DNA of 17,975 bases from Thermoplasmata archaeon (lineage in GTDB: Archaea > Thermoplasmatota > Thermoplasmata > Lutacidiplasmatales > UBA184), in NCBI GenBank assembly GCA_030044695.1, contig JASIDM010000034.1:1-17975 (forward strand). The letters run 5' to 3'. Shown here piece after piece: positions 1-6,897 of this stretch. The position numbers were made by a program, and so were the translations under genes. Positions within the stretch are counted from its first letter, which is position 1. Every line of letters starts with the position of its first letter. Under the pieces are notes generated by a model. The model worked only from the letters and a program-made list of their open reading frames with translations, was not told the DNA's origin and did not search any database.

Positions 1-785
1 TACAGGATCTCGCCCCGGGCGACCCGCTCCCGGGTCCACGCCTCCGCCCGCTCGGGCGTGCCAACGGCGTTGAGCATCTCGACGACCCGGCTCGGCGCCC
101 CGCCGTGGAGCGGACCCTTCAACGTGCCGAGGGCCGCCGTGGCGGCGCTGGCGAGGTCCGCGTGGGTGGAGATCGCGATCCTCAGGACGAAGGTGGAGGC
201 GTTCATCCCGTGGTCGGCGAGCAGGTCGAAGTACGCCTCGAGCGCGGCCGCCTTCGCCGGCGCGGGCTCCTTGCCCTCGAGCATCCACAGGTAGTTGCGG
301 ACGTGGCCGAGCTCCGGCCGGGGCGCGACGTGGGCGAGCCCGCGCGCGCGCCGGACGAACCGGGCGAACAGCACGGGACTCTGGGCGATCAGGCGGTAGC
401 CGTCCTCGAGCCGGGGCGGGTAGCCCCAGCTGCCGTCCCCCAGGATCGACAGGATCGTGCGGAGCGCCTCGAGCGGGGGGAGGAGCGGCGACAGCGCGTC
501 GACCTCGCCCGGGATCGGGAGCGGCACCGAGCGGGCGGCTCCGAGGGCCGTCGCGACGACGGGCGACGGGTCCGACCCCGGGGGCTCGCCGAACAGCAGG
601 AGATGGGCGACGGACTCGTACGGGACGCCCGGAACGAGCTCGCGGACATCGAACCCGCGGTAGACGAGGTCGCTCGAGGCGCCGCCGACCCAGGTCAGCG
701 CGGAGCGGCCCACGACGACCCCGTCCAGGCCGTCGCCGGGGCGCGCCACCGGGGGCATCGTCCGCCGGGACGGCCCCTGGGGCAT
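1..785 (-). CDS. gltA: Citrate synthase, N-terminal part (3' end beyond window)
   Basis: Condenses oxaloacetate and acetyl-CoA to citrate in the cytoplasm. The minus-strand reading frame is open from ATG at 785 to the window edge, giving 261 codons of a protein usually about 370-385 aa long, so roughly the last third is missing. Visible family signatures are LDGVVVGRSAL near the N-terminus, YRGFDVREL around residue 45, ADHGMNAST with the substrate-binding/catalytic His at residue 192, and TLKGPLHGGAPSR with the second active-site His at residue 227. The catalytic Asp lies beyond the edge. A second in-frame ATG at 758 would shorten the protein by 9 residues; since both precede the conserved region the start is uncertain. 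The gene is divergent from the LSm gene. The overlapping plus-strand ORFs are shadows of this gene. Confidence 0.95.
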   Translation of the reverse strand, partial: MPQGPSRRTMPPVARPGDGLDGVVVGRSALTWVGGASSDLVYRGFDVRELVPGVPYESVAHLLLFGEPPGSDPSPVVATALGAARSVPLPIPGEVDALSPLLPPLEALRTILSILGDGSWGYPPRLEDGYRLIAQSPVLFARFVRRARGLAHVAPRPELGHVRNYLWMLEGKEPAPAKAAALEAYFDLLADHGMNASTFVLRIAISTHADLASAATAALGTLKGPLHGGAPSRVVEMLNAVGTPERAEAWTRERVARGEIL

Positions 786-826
786 AGCCTCAACGGCCCG
801 CCGGCGGCCCCGCGCGGCCCGTCGGG

Positions 827-838
827 CAAATCCTAAAG
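827..838 (+). promoter_or_regulatory. TATA-like box (AAATCCTAAA region) for the lsm operon
   Basis: This is the only AT-rich patch in the 76-base gap between the divergent citrate synthase and LSm genes. Its centre is about 29 bases upstream of the LSm ATG at 862, the spacing expected for an archaeal TATA box driving a leaderless transcript. Read on the other strand (CCTTTAGGATTT) it lies about 48 bases before the citrate synthase start and could serve that gene too. The call is from position and composition only. Confidence 0.45.
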
Positions 839-861
839 GTCGCCCTCCGGTCGCGCGGGCG

Positions 862-1104
862 ATGCCCGAGGGTCCCCTCGCCGTCGTCGAGCGGCTGATC
901 GACCAGCGGGTGAGCCTGCAGCTCCGCGACGGTCGGGAGATCGCCGGCAAGCTGCTGGGCCTGGACGAGCATCTCAACGTCGTGCTGGACGACGCGACCG
1001 AGACGGCCGCCGAGGCGAGCCGTCACCTCGGCCGCCTGGTCGTCCGGGGCTCGAACGTCGTGGCCCTGATGGCCCCCTCGGGGGCCCGGCCCCGCTCCCG
1101 GTGA
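862..1104 (+). CDS. LSm/Sm-like archaeal RNA-binding protein
   Basis: Eighty residues, the usual size of archaeal Sm proteins (SmAP), which form six- or seven-membered rings that bind U-rich RNA. The Sm1 motif is clear: VSLQLRDGREIAGKLLGLD, followed by LNVVLDDATE, starting near residue 14. The Sm2 motif reads LGRLVVRGSNVVAL near residues 56-69, matching the family pattern RGxNVVxI. The ATG start is close behind a TATA-like patch, suggesting little or no leader. Its stop overlaps the GTG of the riboflavin kinase gene by four bases (GTGA), so it heads a translationally coupled operon with ribK, raSEA and nadE. The RNA target cannot be read from the sequence. Confidence 0.92.
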   Translation: MPEGPLAVVERLIDQRVSLQLRDGREIAGKLLGLDEHLNVVLDDATETAAEASRHLGRLVVRGSNVVALMAPSGARPRSR

Positions 1105-1808
1105 CCGCCCCCCGTCGCGCCGGGGCGACCGGGTCCGACCGGCCCCGGGCCCGGGGCGAGATCCTCGAGCCGCTCCGACTGCTCGCCCACGCCGGCGCCG
1201 ACCACACGCCCGTCGTCGTCACCTCCGGCGAGGTCGGCGAGCGGCTCGGCGTCAGCCAGCAGGCGGCGGCCCGGTACCTGGTGGAGCTGGAACGCCGGGG
1301 CCTGGTCGTCCGCTCCCTCGCGAACCGCCGGCAGCGGCTGCAGCTCACCCCCGCGGCGATGGAGCTCCTCCGGGCGGAGTACCGCGACTACCGGCGCCTC
1401 TTCGAGGGCCCCGCCCGGGCGACGATCTCCGGCGAGGTCGCCTCGGGGCTCGGCGAGGGACGGTACTACCTCAGCCAGCCGGGGTACGTCGTCCAGTTCA
1501 CCGAGCGGCTCGGCTACTCGCCGTACCCCGGGACGCTCAACGTCAGGGTGCGCGCCAGCGAGAGCCGCCGGCTCGCCGTCCTCCGGGACTGGAACGGGCT
1601 GCGGATCGACGGCTTCGAGGCCGGGGGGCGGACGTTCGGGGGGGCGACCTGCTACCCGGCGAAGCTCAACGGCCGGCGCTGCCACCTGATCCGGCCGGAT
1701 CGTTCCCACTACCAGGACGTCATCGAGTTCGTGGCCCCGGAGCGCCTGCGCTCGCGGCTTCGGCTCCAGGACGGCGACGTGGTGAAGGCCGACCTCGAGG
1801 AGCGATGA
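1101..1808 (+). CDS. ribK: CTP-dependent riboflavin kinase with N-terminal HTH domain
   Basis: Makes FMN from riboflavin using CTP instead of ATP (EC 2.7.1.161), an archaeal enzyme unrelated to bacterial RibF. The 235-residue protein has two parts. A winged-helix-like HTH domain spans about residues 20-95 (VGERLGVSQQAAARYLVELE, then RRGLVVR). The kinase domain begins near residue 107, with the motifs GEVASGLGEGRYYLS at 111-125 and QFTERLGYSPYPGTLNV at 132-148, both hallmarks of the RibK family, and ends near the C-terminus with DVIEFVAPERLR. The start is GTG at 1101, overlapping the LSm stop (GTGA); the end overlaps the next ATG (ATGA). The HTH domain suggests the protein could also act as a regulator, as proposed for similar HTH-RibK fusions, but no operator is evident here. 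Confidence 0.95.
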   Translation: MTAPRRAGATGSDRPRARGEILEPLRLLAHAGADHTPVVVTSGEVGERLGVSQQAAARYLVELERRGLVVRSLANRRQRLQLTPAAMELLRAEYRDYRRLFEGPARATISGEVASGLGEGRYYLSQPGYVVQFTERLGYSPYPGTLNVRVRASESRRLAVLRDWNGLRIDGFEAGGRTFGGATCYPAKLNGRRCHLIRPDRSHYQDVIEFVAPERLRSRLRLQDGDVVKADLEER

Positions 1809-2827
1809 CCCCGGGATCGGTCGCCCGCGACGTGGCGCACGACCGGCGGCCGCCGCCCGCCGACGCCGCCGACGCCTCCCGCTTCGTCAACGCGTGGGTC
1901 GAGGCCGAGGCCCTGGACGGCGCGCGCGTGCCGGCGTTCGTGCTGATCCTGCGGACCCGCGGCTGCTACTGGGCCGACGAGAAGGGCTGCTCCATGTGCG
2001 GCTACGCCCGGGACACCCTCGGCCGCTCGGCGACGCCGGCCGAGCTCGCCGCCCAGCTCGAACGGGCCCTCGGCCGCTACCGGGGCGAGCCGTACGTCAA
2101 GATCTACACCTCGGGGAGCTTCCTGGACGACCGCGAGGTCGATCCGGCGAGCCGCGAGGCGATCGTCGCGGCGTTCCGCGGACGGGCGCGGCGCCTGCTG
2201 GTCGAGAGCCTTCCGGAGTTCGCGACGCCCGCGTCGCTCGGTCCGCTGCGCGAGCAGTTCGACGGCCAGCTCGAGGTCGCCCTCGGGCTGGAGTCGACCG
2301 ACCCCGTCGTGCTCGCGAAGTACGTTCACAAGAACGCCCCCCCGAGCGCCTACCTCGCCGCCGCCGACCGCGTGCGGGCGCTGGGGCTCCGGGCGAAGGC
2401 CTACCTGCTGCTCAAGCCGCCGTACCTGACCGAGGCGGAGGCGATCGCCGACGTCGTGCGCTCGGTGGGAGAGGCCTCCCCCCGGTTCGACAGCCTCTCC
2501 GTCAACCCCGTCCACATCCAGGGCGGGACGGTCGTCGAATGGCTCTACCGGCGCGGGCGGTACCGGCCGCCGTGGCTGTGGTCGGTCGTCGAGGTCCTGC
2601 GCACCGGCGCGGCGCGCCGGGGCGCTGCTCGCCTCGTCTCGTTCCCGACGGCCGGCGGGCTCCCCCGCGGCCCCCACAACTGCGGCTCGTGCGACCGCGA
2701 GGTCCTCGCGGCGATCGAGGCCGCCTCGCTCGAGCAGCGGTTCGAGGCGCTGGACGGGCTCGACTGCCGGTGCCGGAGCGTCTGGCAGAGCTCGCGGGCC
2801 CTCGAGCCGCTGGGGGTCGAGGCGTGA
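1805..2827 (+). CDS. raSEA: Archaeosine synthase radical SAM subunit RaSEA
   Basis: Radical SAM enzyme of the archaeosine pathway. In the family, RaSEA acts with an ArcS-type protein, converting the lysine-preQ0 adduct at position 15 of tRNA to archaeosine. The 340-residue length fits. The cluster-binding signature is CYWADEKGCSMCGY with cysteines at 54, 62 and 65, a Cx7Cx2C spacing rather than the common Cx3Cx2C. Further family blocks are KIYTSGSFLDD (99-109), LVESLPEF (132-139), ALGLEST (159-165) and SVNPVHIQGGT (232-242). Near the C-terminus CGSC (293-296) and CRC (321-323) could form a second metal site. The start ATG overlaps the ribK stop and the stop overlaps the nadE GTG. The partner ArcS and the tRNA-guanine transglycosylase are not in the window. 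Confidence 0.9.
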   Translation: MTPGSVARDVAHDRRPPPADAADASRFVNAWVEAEALDGARVPAFVLILRTRGCYWADEKGCSMCGYARDTLGRSATPAELAAQLERALGRYRGEPYVKIYTSGSFLDDREVDPASREAIVAAFRGRARRLLVESLPEFATPASLGPLREQFDGQLEVALGLESTDPVVLAKYVHKNAPPSAYLAAADRVRALGLRAKAYLLLKPPYLTEAEAIADVVRSVGEASPRFDSLSVNPVHIQGGTVVEWLYRRGRYRPPWLWSVVEVLRTGAARRGAARLVSFPTAGGLPRGPHNCGSCDREVLAAIEAASLEQRFEALDGLDCRCRSVWQSSRALEPLGVEA

Positions 2828-3633
2828 CGGGCGACCGGCCTCGCCCTCCGCCCCACGCCGCGGCGACGATCGGCGCCTTCCTGCGGGCCCATGCCCTCGC
2901 CGACGGGGCGACCGGCGTCGTGGTGGGGCTCTCCGGCGGGGTCGACAGCGCCCTCGTGGCGCGGCTGGCCCGGGACGCCCTCGGACCGGCCCGGGTGCTC
3001 GGCGTGCTGCTGCCGGACGCCCACGTCGAGCCGTCGCTCGTCGAGGAGACGACGGCGTACGCCGCCGACCTCGGCCTCGCCCACCGCCAGGTGCGGATCG
3101 AGCCGCTCGAGGCGGCGTTCGGCGCGAGCCTCCCCGAGGTCGCCGACCGGGTGACCCTCGGCAACACCGCCGCCCGGATCCGGATGACGGTCCTGTACGC
3201 CCTGGCCCGCGAGCAGCGCCGGCTCGTGGTGGGCACGGGGAACAAATCCGAGCTCCTGCTCGGCTACTTCACGAAGTACGGCGACGGGGGCGTCGACCTC
3301 CTGCCGATCGGCGACCTCTACAAGACCGACGTCTGGGCGCTCGCCGAGGAGCTCGGCGTGCCGGAGGCGATCCGACGGCGGGCCCCGAGCGCGGGGTTCT
3401 GGCCGGGCCAGACCGACGAGGGGGAGCTGGGGGTCGCCTATCCGGACGTCGATCGGATCCTGCGGCGGCTGGAGCTGCTCGAGCGGGAGGAGGAGATCGT
3501 GCGGGGGACCGGCCTGGCCGCGGCGACGGTCCGCGCGGTCCTGGCCCGGGTCGAGCAGCACCGTCACAAGCGGCGCCTCCCCCCGGTGGCGAAGCTCGGG
3601 GTCCGGACCGTCGGCCTCGACTGGCGGGAGTAG
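2824..3633 (+). CDS. nadE: NH3-dependent NAD+ synthetase
   Basis: Last step of NAD synthesis: amidation of deamido-NAD with ammonia and ATP. The protein has 269 residues and no glutaminase domain, so it belongs to the ammonia-dependent short form (usual length about 250-275). Key motifs are the ATP-pyrophosphatase P-loop SGGVDS at 37-42, GTGNKSE at 137-143, YFTKYGDG at 148-155, PIGDLYKT around 161-168 and PGQTDE at 194-199, the last being typical of NadE. The GTG start at 2824 overlaps the RaSEA stop by four bases (GTGA); the longer open frame upstream (from 1894) is only the antiphase shadow of raSEA. This is the last coupled gene of the lsm operon; a 68-base gap follows. Confidence 0.95.
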   Translation: MTGDRPRPPPHAAATIGAFLRAHALADGATGVVVGLSGGVDSALVARLARDALGPARVLGVLLPDAHVEPSLVEETTAYAADLGLAHRQVRIEPLEAAFGASLPEVADRVTLGNTAARIRMTVLYALAREQRRLVVGTGNKSELLLGYFTKYGDGGVDLLPIGDLYKTDVWALAEELGVPEAIRRRAPSAGFWPGQTDEGELGVAYPDVDRILRRLELLEREEEIVRGTGLAAATVRAVLARVEQHRHKRRLPPVAKLGVRTVGLDWRE

Positions 3634-3650
3634 CCGGCCCGGCCTGCGCA

Positions 3651-3658
3651 AGGTTATC
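3651..3658 (+). promoter_or_regulatory. Possible TATA-like box (AGGTTATCC) before the nuclease gene
   Basis: This is the only AT-richer patch in the 68-base gap between nadE and the next ATG at 3702. It lies about 45 bases upstream of the start, which would leave a short leader. Alternatively the nuclease gene may be read through from nadE. Weak evidence. Confidence 0.3.
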
Positions 3659-3701
3659 CCCCGGCCGGCCTCGCGGCAGCCATCCGCCGTCGAACCCCGT
3701 C

Positions 3702-4586
3702 ATGGACCGAGCGACCTATCAGCGCCTCTACGACGCGCTCGCGACGTACGCGGACGTTCAGCGGATCGCCCACGCCGAGCACCGGGACGAGGAGCTGCTG
3801 TTCGTCATCCACACCCACCGGGTCACCCGCGACGCGACCCGGCGCTTCTACGTCGTGAAGCGCCAGATCGGTCGGCTCGCGGCGCAGTGGAAGCGGGGCC
3901 GGACGATCCTCGAGACCGCGCACGAGTGGCGGTTCCCGCCCGTGCTGATGGGCCAGCTGATGCTCGGCGAGCTCGGCGTGCCGCGCAAGCGGGTCTGGCA
4001 GACGTTCCTCCACCCCGAGACGGCGCCGGACGCCCGCCTCCGCCAGGAGGTCGAGGCCCTGCTCGAGGTCGACATGATCTACTCGCCGAAGGGCCTCGAG
4101 CTCCAGCGCGAGCGGGGGCGCAAGGGCGAGGAGCGGATGCACCGCTGGCTCGACCGGCACGGGATCGGCTTCCGCACCGAGAAGGACCTCCGCGGCAAGT
4201 ACCAGAAGACGCCGGATGCCCTGCTCGACGAGCCGATCGTCTTCTTCGGGCAGAAGCTGACCTGGCTCGAGTCCAAGGCGAACTTCGGCGACGACGTCGA
4301 GCTCCGCAAGAACCTCCGCCGGCAGCTCGGGCCGTACACGGAGCTGTTCGGCGAGGGGGCGGTGATCTACTGGTACGGCTACGTCGACGGGGCCGAGAGC
4401 CCTCCGGGGATCCTGCTCTGGGACGGCGCGACGTTCGAAGGGATCACGCCGGTCGTCAAAGAGCCCCCGGCGCGAGCTCACGCTGGGCACCCGACGCGAG
4501 ATCACGCTCGACCACCGCACCCGGGCTCGCCTCCCGAAGACCCACGATCAGCGCCCGGCGGCTCCCACGACGGGCCGCCTCCTTGA
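3702..4586 (+). CDS. CDIN1/C15orf41-like (TPD motif) predicted PD-(D/E)XK nuclease
   Basis: I recognise this as an archaeal relative of the eukaryotic codanin-1-interacting nuclease CDIN1 (C15orf41, TPD-motif family). Diagnostic blocks match the human protein as I recall it: YQKTPDALLDEP with TPD at 170-172, TWLESKANFGDD with the E-x-K pair at 190/192, and GAVIYWYGYVDG at 219-230. With KGEERMHRWL (141-150) these form the expected acidic-helix, D, ExK order of a PD-(D/E)XK nuclease. The N-terminal half (about 1-135) is helical and may bind DNA or RNA. The family domain ends near residue 252; the last 42 residues are Pro-rich and encoded antisense to the hisS 3' end, so they may be non-functional read-through. 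Its natural substrate is not known; a DNA-repair or RNA-linked role is speculation. Confidence 0.82.
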   Translation: MDRATYQRLYDALATYADVQRIAHAEHRDEELLFVIHTHRVTRDATRRFYVVKRQIGRLAAQWKRGRTILETAHEWRFPPVLMGQLMLGELGVPRKRVWQTFLHPETAPDARLRQEVEALLEVDMIYSPKGLELQRERGRKGEERMHRWLDRHGIGFRTEKDLRGKYQKTPDALLDEPIVFFGQKLTWLESKANFGDDVELRKNLRRQLGPYTELFGEGAVIYWYGYVDGAESPPGILLWDGATFEGITPVVKEPPARAHAGHPTRDHARPPHPGSPPEDPRSAPGGSHDGPPP

Positions 4587-5745
4587 GCTGGCGCGAGAGG
4601 TTGCGGCCGAGCAGGTCGCCGTCCGCCGACACCCCCTGGCGGCGAAGCCGCTCGACGAGGGCGAGCCCCTCCGCCGCGAACGCCGGCTGGGCGACCGCCA
4701 CGTAGGTGTCGAGCGGCGGCTCCCCCCGGGGCCACCGGCCCGCGTCGCGCAGGAGGACCTCTAAGGTCTGGTCGCCGATCGCCAGGCCGGCCGCCGGGGT
4801 CGCCGCCCCGCCGAACAGCTCGATCAGGTGGTCGTAGCGGCCGCCCCCGAACACCGAGCGGCCGTCGCCCTCGCGGGCGAACGCCTCGAAGACCGTCGAG
4901 GTGTAGTAGGCGAGCCCGCGCACGACCGTCGGGTCGTAGACGACCCGGTCGGCGAGCCCGATCTTCTCCAGGAGGCCCAACAGACGCTCGACCCGCGTGA
5001 CCCCCTCCCGGGCCGCCGCGTCGAGCCCGCGGGCGACCAGCGGCGCGAGGAACGCGCCCGCCTGGGCGGGAGCGACCCCCGCGCCGGCGCTCCGCAGCAG
5101 CTCAGCGACCTCGCCGGTCCGCTCGGGCGGCACGCCCGCCGCGGCGAGCTCGCCGGCGAACTCTAGGGGCGGAGCCTTGCGGAAGCGGTCGACCGCCCGG
5201 ATGAACCGGGCCGGCTCGGTCGCCCCGTACAGCCGTCCCAGGCCCTCGGCGATGGCGCGGTCGTTGAGCCGGAAGGCGTACAGCCCCTTGCCGCCGACCT
5301 CGTCCATGACGAGGGCGGCCGTGGCGAGGAGGTCGACCTCCGCCTCGAGACCCGGCACCCCGACGACGTCGAGGTTGAACTGCAGGAACTCTCGCGTGCG
5401 GCCGGCCTGGGGCTCCTCGTAGCGCCAGCTCTTGGAGACGGTGAACCACTTCACGGGCAGCGGCTCGGCCTTGCCGCGCTCGACGAAGATCCGCGCCAGC
5501 GACGGCGTCTGCTCGGGGACGAGGGCGACGGGCCGATCCCCCTTGTCGAGGAAGTGCCAGGTCTCGGCGGCGATCCCCTCGCCGCTCTTGCGCTGGTACA
5601 GCTCGAAGCTCTCCACGCACGGCACCTCGAGCTCGACGTAGCCGGCCCGCCGGGCGGCGGACCGCATCCGGTGGCGGAGCTCCGACCGGGCCCCGGCGTC
5701 CGGAGGCGGATAGTCACGGAAGCCACGCAGCGCGCCGGGGCTCAC
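4456..5745 (-). CDS. hisS: Histidyl-tRNA synthetase
   Basis: Class II synthetase that charges tRNA-His; 429 residues, a normal length. Motif 1 begins at LRGFRDYPPPDA (6-17). Motif 2 is SKSWRYEEPQAGRTREFLQF at 104-123, with the ATP-contacting Arg108. The histidine-specific block is RGLAYYTSTVFE at 276-287, in which the usual Asp of RGLDYY is Ala279. Motif 3 is GGGRYDHLI around 300-308 with TPAAGLAIG at 316-324. The anticodon-binding domain covers about 343-429. The start is GTG at 5745, 30 bases after the stop of the upstream zinc-ribbon gene. A TATA-like GGTTAATGAA centred about 26 bases before the GTG suggests its own, nearly leaderless transcript. Its 3' end overlaps the convergent nuclease gene by 131 bases. 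Confidence 0.97.
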   Translation of the reverse strand: MSPGALRGFRDYPPPDAGARSELRHRMRSAARRAGYVELEVPCVESFELYQRKSGEGIAAETWHFLDKGDRPVALVPEQTPSLARIFVERGKAEPLPVKWFTVSKSWRYEEPQAGRTREFLQFNLDVVGVPGLEAEVDLLATAALVMDEVGGKGLYAFRLNDRAIAEGLGRLYGATEPARFIRAVDRFRKAPPLEFAGELAAAGVPPERTGEVAELLRSAGAGVAPAQAGAFLAPLVARGLDAAAREGVTRVERLLGLLEKIGLADRVVYDPTVVRGLAYYTSTVFEAFAREGDGRSVFGGGRYDHLIELFGGAATPAAGLAIGDQTLEVLLRDAGRWPRGEPPLDTYVAVAQPAFAAEGLALVERLRRQGVSADGDLLGRNLSRQLKEAARRGSRRALIVGLREASPGAVVERDLASGAQRELAPGAL

Positions 5746-5766
5746 GGCGCGGCCACGGGGCCGCGG

Positions 5767-5776
5767 TTCATTAACC
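5767..5776 (-). promoter_or_regulatory. TATA-like box (GGTTAATGAA) for hisS
   Basis: This is a conspicuous AT-rich decamer in a GC-rich context, read on the minus strand. It touches the stop codon of the upstream zinc-ribbon gene. Its centre lies about 26 bases before the hisS GTG at 5745, the archaeal spacing for a leaderless start. It implies hisS can be expressed apart from htpX. Confidence 0.55.
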
Positions 5777-6888
5777 TACGTAGGCGGCGAGGTCCTCTCG
5801 GCGGCCGCCTCGGCGGCCGCGGGGGCGACGGCGTCCGCCACCGGGACCGGGCCGACGGCCTCACGGAGGCTCCGGTAGGCGACGATCGTGCCGACGAAGT
5901 TCCGGCGGCGCAGCTCCGTCGACACGGCCCGCAGGTCCGCGAGCGCGGGGCCGAGGTTCGCGCCCCCCGCGCGCAGCTCGAGCAGGCGGTCGCGCAGCCG
6001 GCGCAGCTCGTCGAAGAACCGCGGTTCGAGCACCGCCCACAGGGCGACGGTCCCCCGGGCGAGCAGGCGCTCGGCGAGGTCCCGGCGTCCGTCGGCGAGG
6101 AGGCGTCGGCCCTCCCGCATCGGCCCGAGCGCCGGCTCGGGATCCCCGCCGAGCTCGGCGATCGTCTCGGCCAGGAGGTCACAGCTGGCGATCAGGATCC
6201 GCCCGGTCGCCCAGATGTCCTCGAGCCGCCCGAGCTCGTCCCGCACGTGGGCCAGCCGCCGGTCGGCCCCGGAGAGGTCCCCCGAGGCGAGGGCAAGCCG
6301 CAGGGCGTCCAGCTCGACGTCGGCGCTCGGGGTCGGGAGGAGCTGCGCGATCTCGTTGCGGCGAGCCATCTCGACCTCGAAGGCGACCGAGAGGGCGCTC
6401 GCCAGGTGCACGAAGATCTCGCGGAGCGCCCCGTCCAGCGACCGCTCGTCGCCGGAGGTCTCCGCGGCGAGGATCCGGGCCGCGAGGCTCGGTACGTCCA
6501 GGCCGAGGCGCCGGGCCATCCGCAGATACTCCTCCGCCCGACGGCGGAGCGACTCGCCGTGGACCGCCGGAGGGAGCGGCGGGATCCCCTCGAGCGGCGC
6601 GAGCGCCTCCGGCCGCAGCGTCGGCTCGCTCTTCGGCAGCTCGAGGGTGCCGAGCCCCCGGGTCCCGGCCGTGGGCCTCAGGAGCGGGGCCGCCGCCGGT
6701 TCCGCGGGGGCGTCGAGGTCGACCGAGCGCAGGAGGTCGGCGATCGTCCGCAGGTAGGCCGGGTCGTGGCTGCCGGCCGAGCCGGCGGCCTCGACGACGG
6801 CCGAGAACAGCTGCGTCGCGAGATGGCAGCCGGGGCACTCGGTCCGGTCCGCGGGGACCTCGGCCCCGCACGCCGGACAGGCCGCCAT
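5776..6888 (-). CDS. Unknown protein with N-terminal zinc ribbon and long helical body
   Basis: I do not recognise a named family. The 370-residue product opens with a C4 zinc ribbon: CPAC at 4-7 and CPGC at 18-21. A low-complexity Ala/Pro linker runs through roughly residues 55-110. A mostly helical, charged region (about 110-345) follows, with many Leu/Glu/Arg and segments such as RRLAHVRDELGRLEDIWATG and LEPRFFDELRRLRDRLLELR, consistent with helical bundles or coiled coil. An Ala-rich tail ends the protein. No membrane segment or catalytic motif is seen. It starts with ATG at 6888, only 9 bases after the htpX stop, so it is almost certainly co-transcribed with htpX; hisS follows 30 bases on. 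A role as adaptor or regulator of the HtpX protease would fit the linkage but is inference. Confidence 0.8.
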   Translation of the reverse strand: MAACPACGAEVPADRTECPGCHLATQLFSAVVEAAGSAGSHDPAYLRTIADLLRSVDLDAPAEPAAAPLLRPTAGTRGLGTLELPKSEPTLRPEALAPLEGIPPLPPAVHGESLRRRAEEYLRMARRLGLDVPSLAARILAAETSGDERSLDGALREIFVHLASALSVAFEVEMARRNEIAQLLPTPSADVELDALRLALASGDLSGADRRLAHVRDELGRLEDIWATGRILIASCDLLAETIAELGGDPEPALGPMREGRRLLADGRRDLAERLLARGTVALWAVLEPRFFDELRRLRDRLLELRAGGANLGPALADLRAVSTELRRRNFVGTIVAYRSLREAVGPVPVADAVAPAAAEAAAERTSPPT

Positions 6889-6897
6889 CGTGCGCGC

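Noticed and set aside
105..836. Long plus-strand open frame opposite citrate synthase
   Set aside because: It is an Arg/Gly/Ala/Pro-rich translation without motifs; the minus strand encodes clear citrate synthase. High GC content leaves antisense frames open.
786..861. GC-rich palindromic strings (GGCGGCCCCGCGCGGCC region) as a terminator or riboswitch
   Set aside because: Such strings occur throughout this GC-rich DNA; there is no T-run and no recognisable aptamer pattern.
1709..3651. Two long minus-strand open frames opposite raSEA and nadE
   Set aside because: They are low-complexity antisense translations; the plus strand encodes recognised enzymes with full motif sets.
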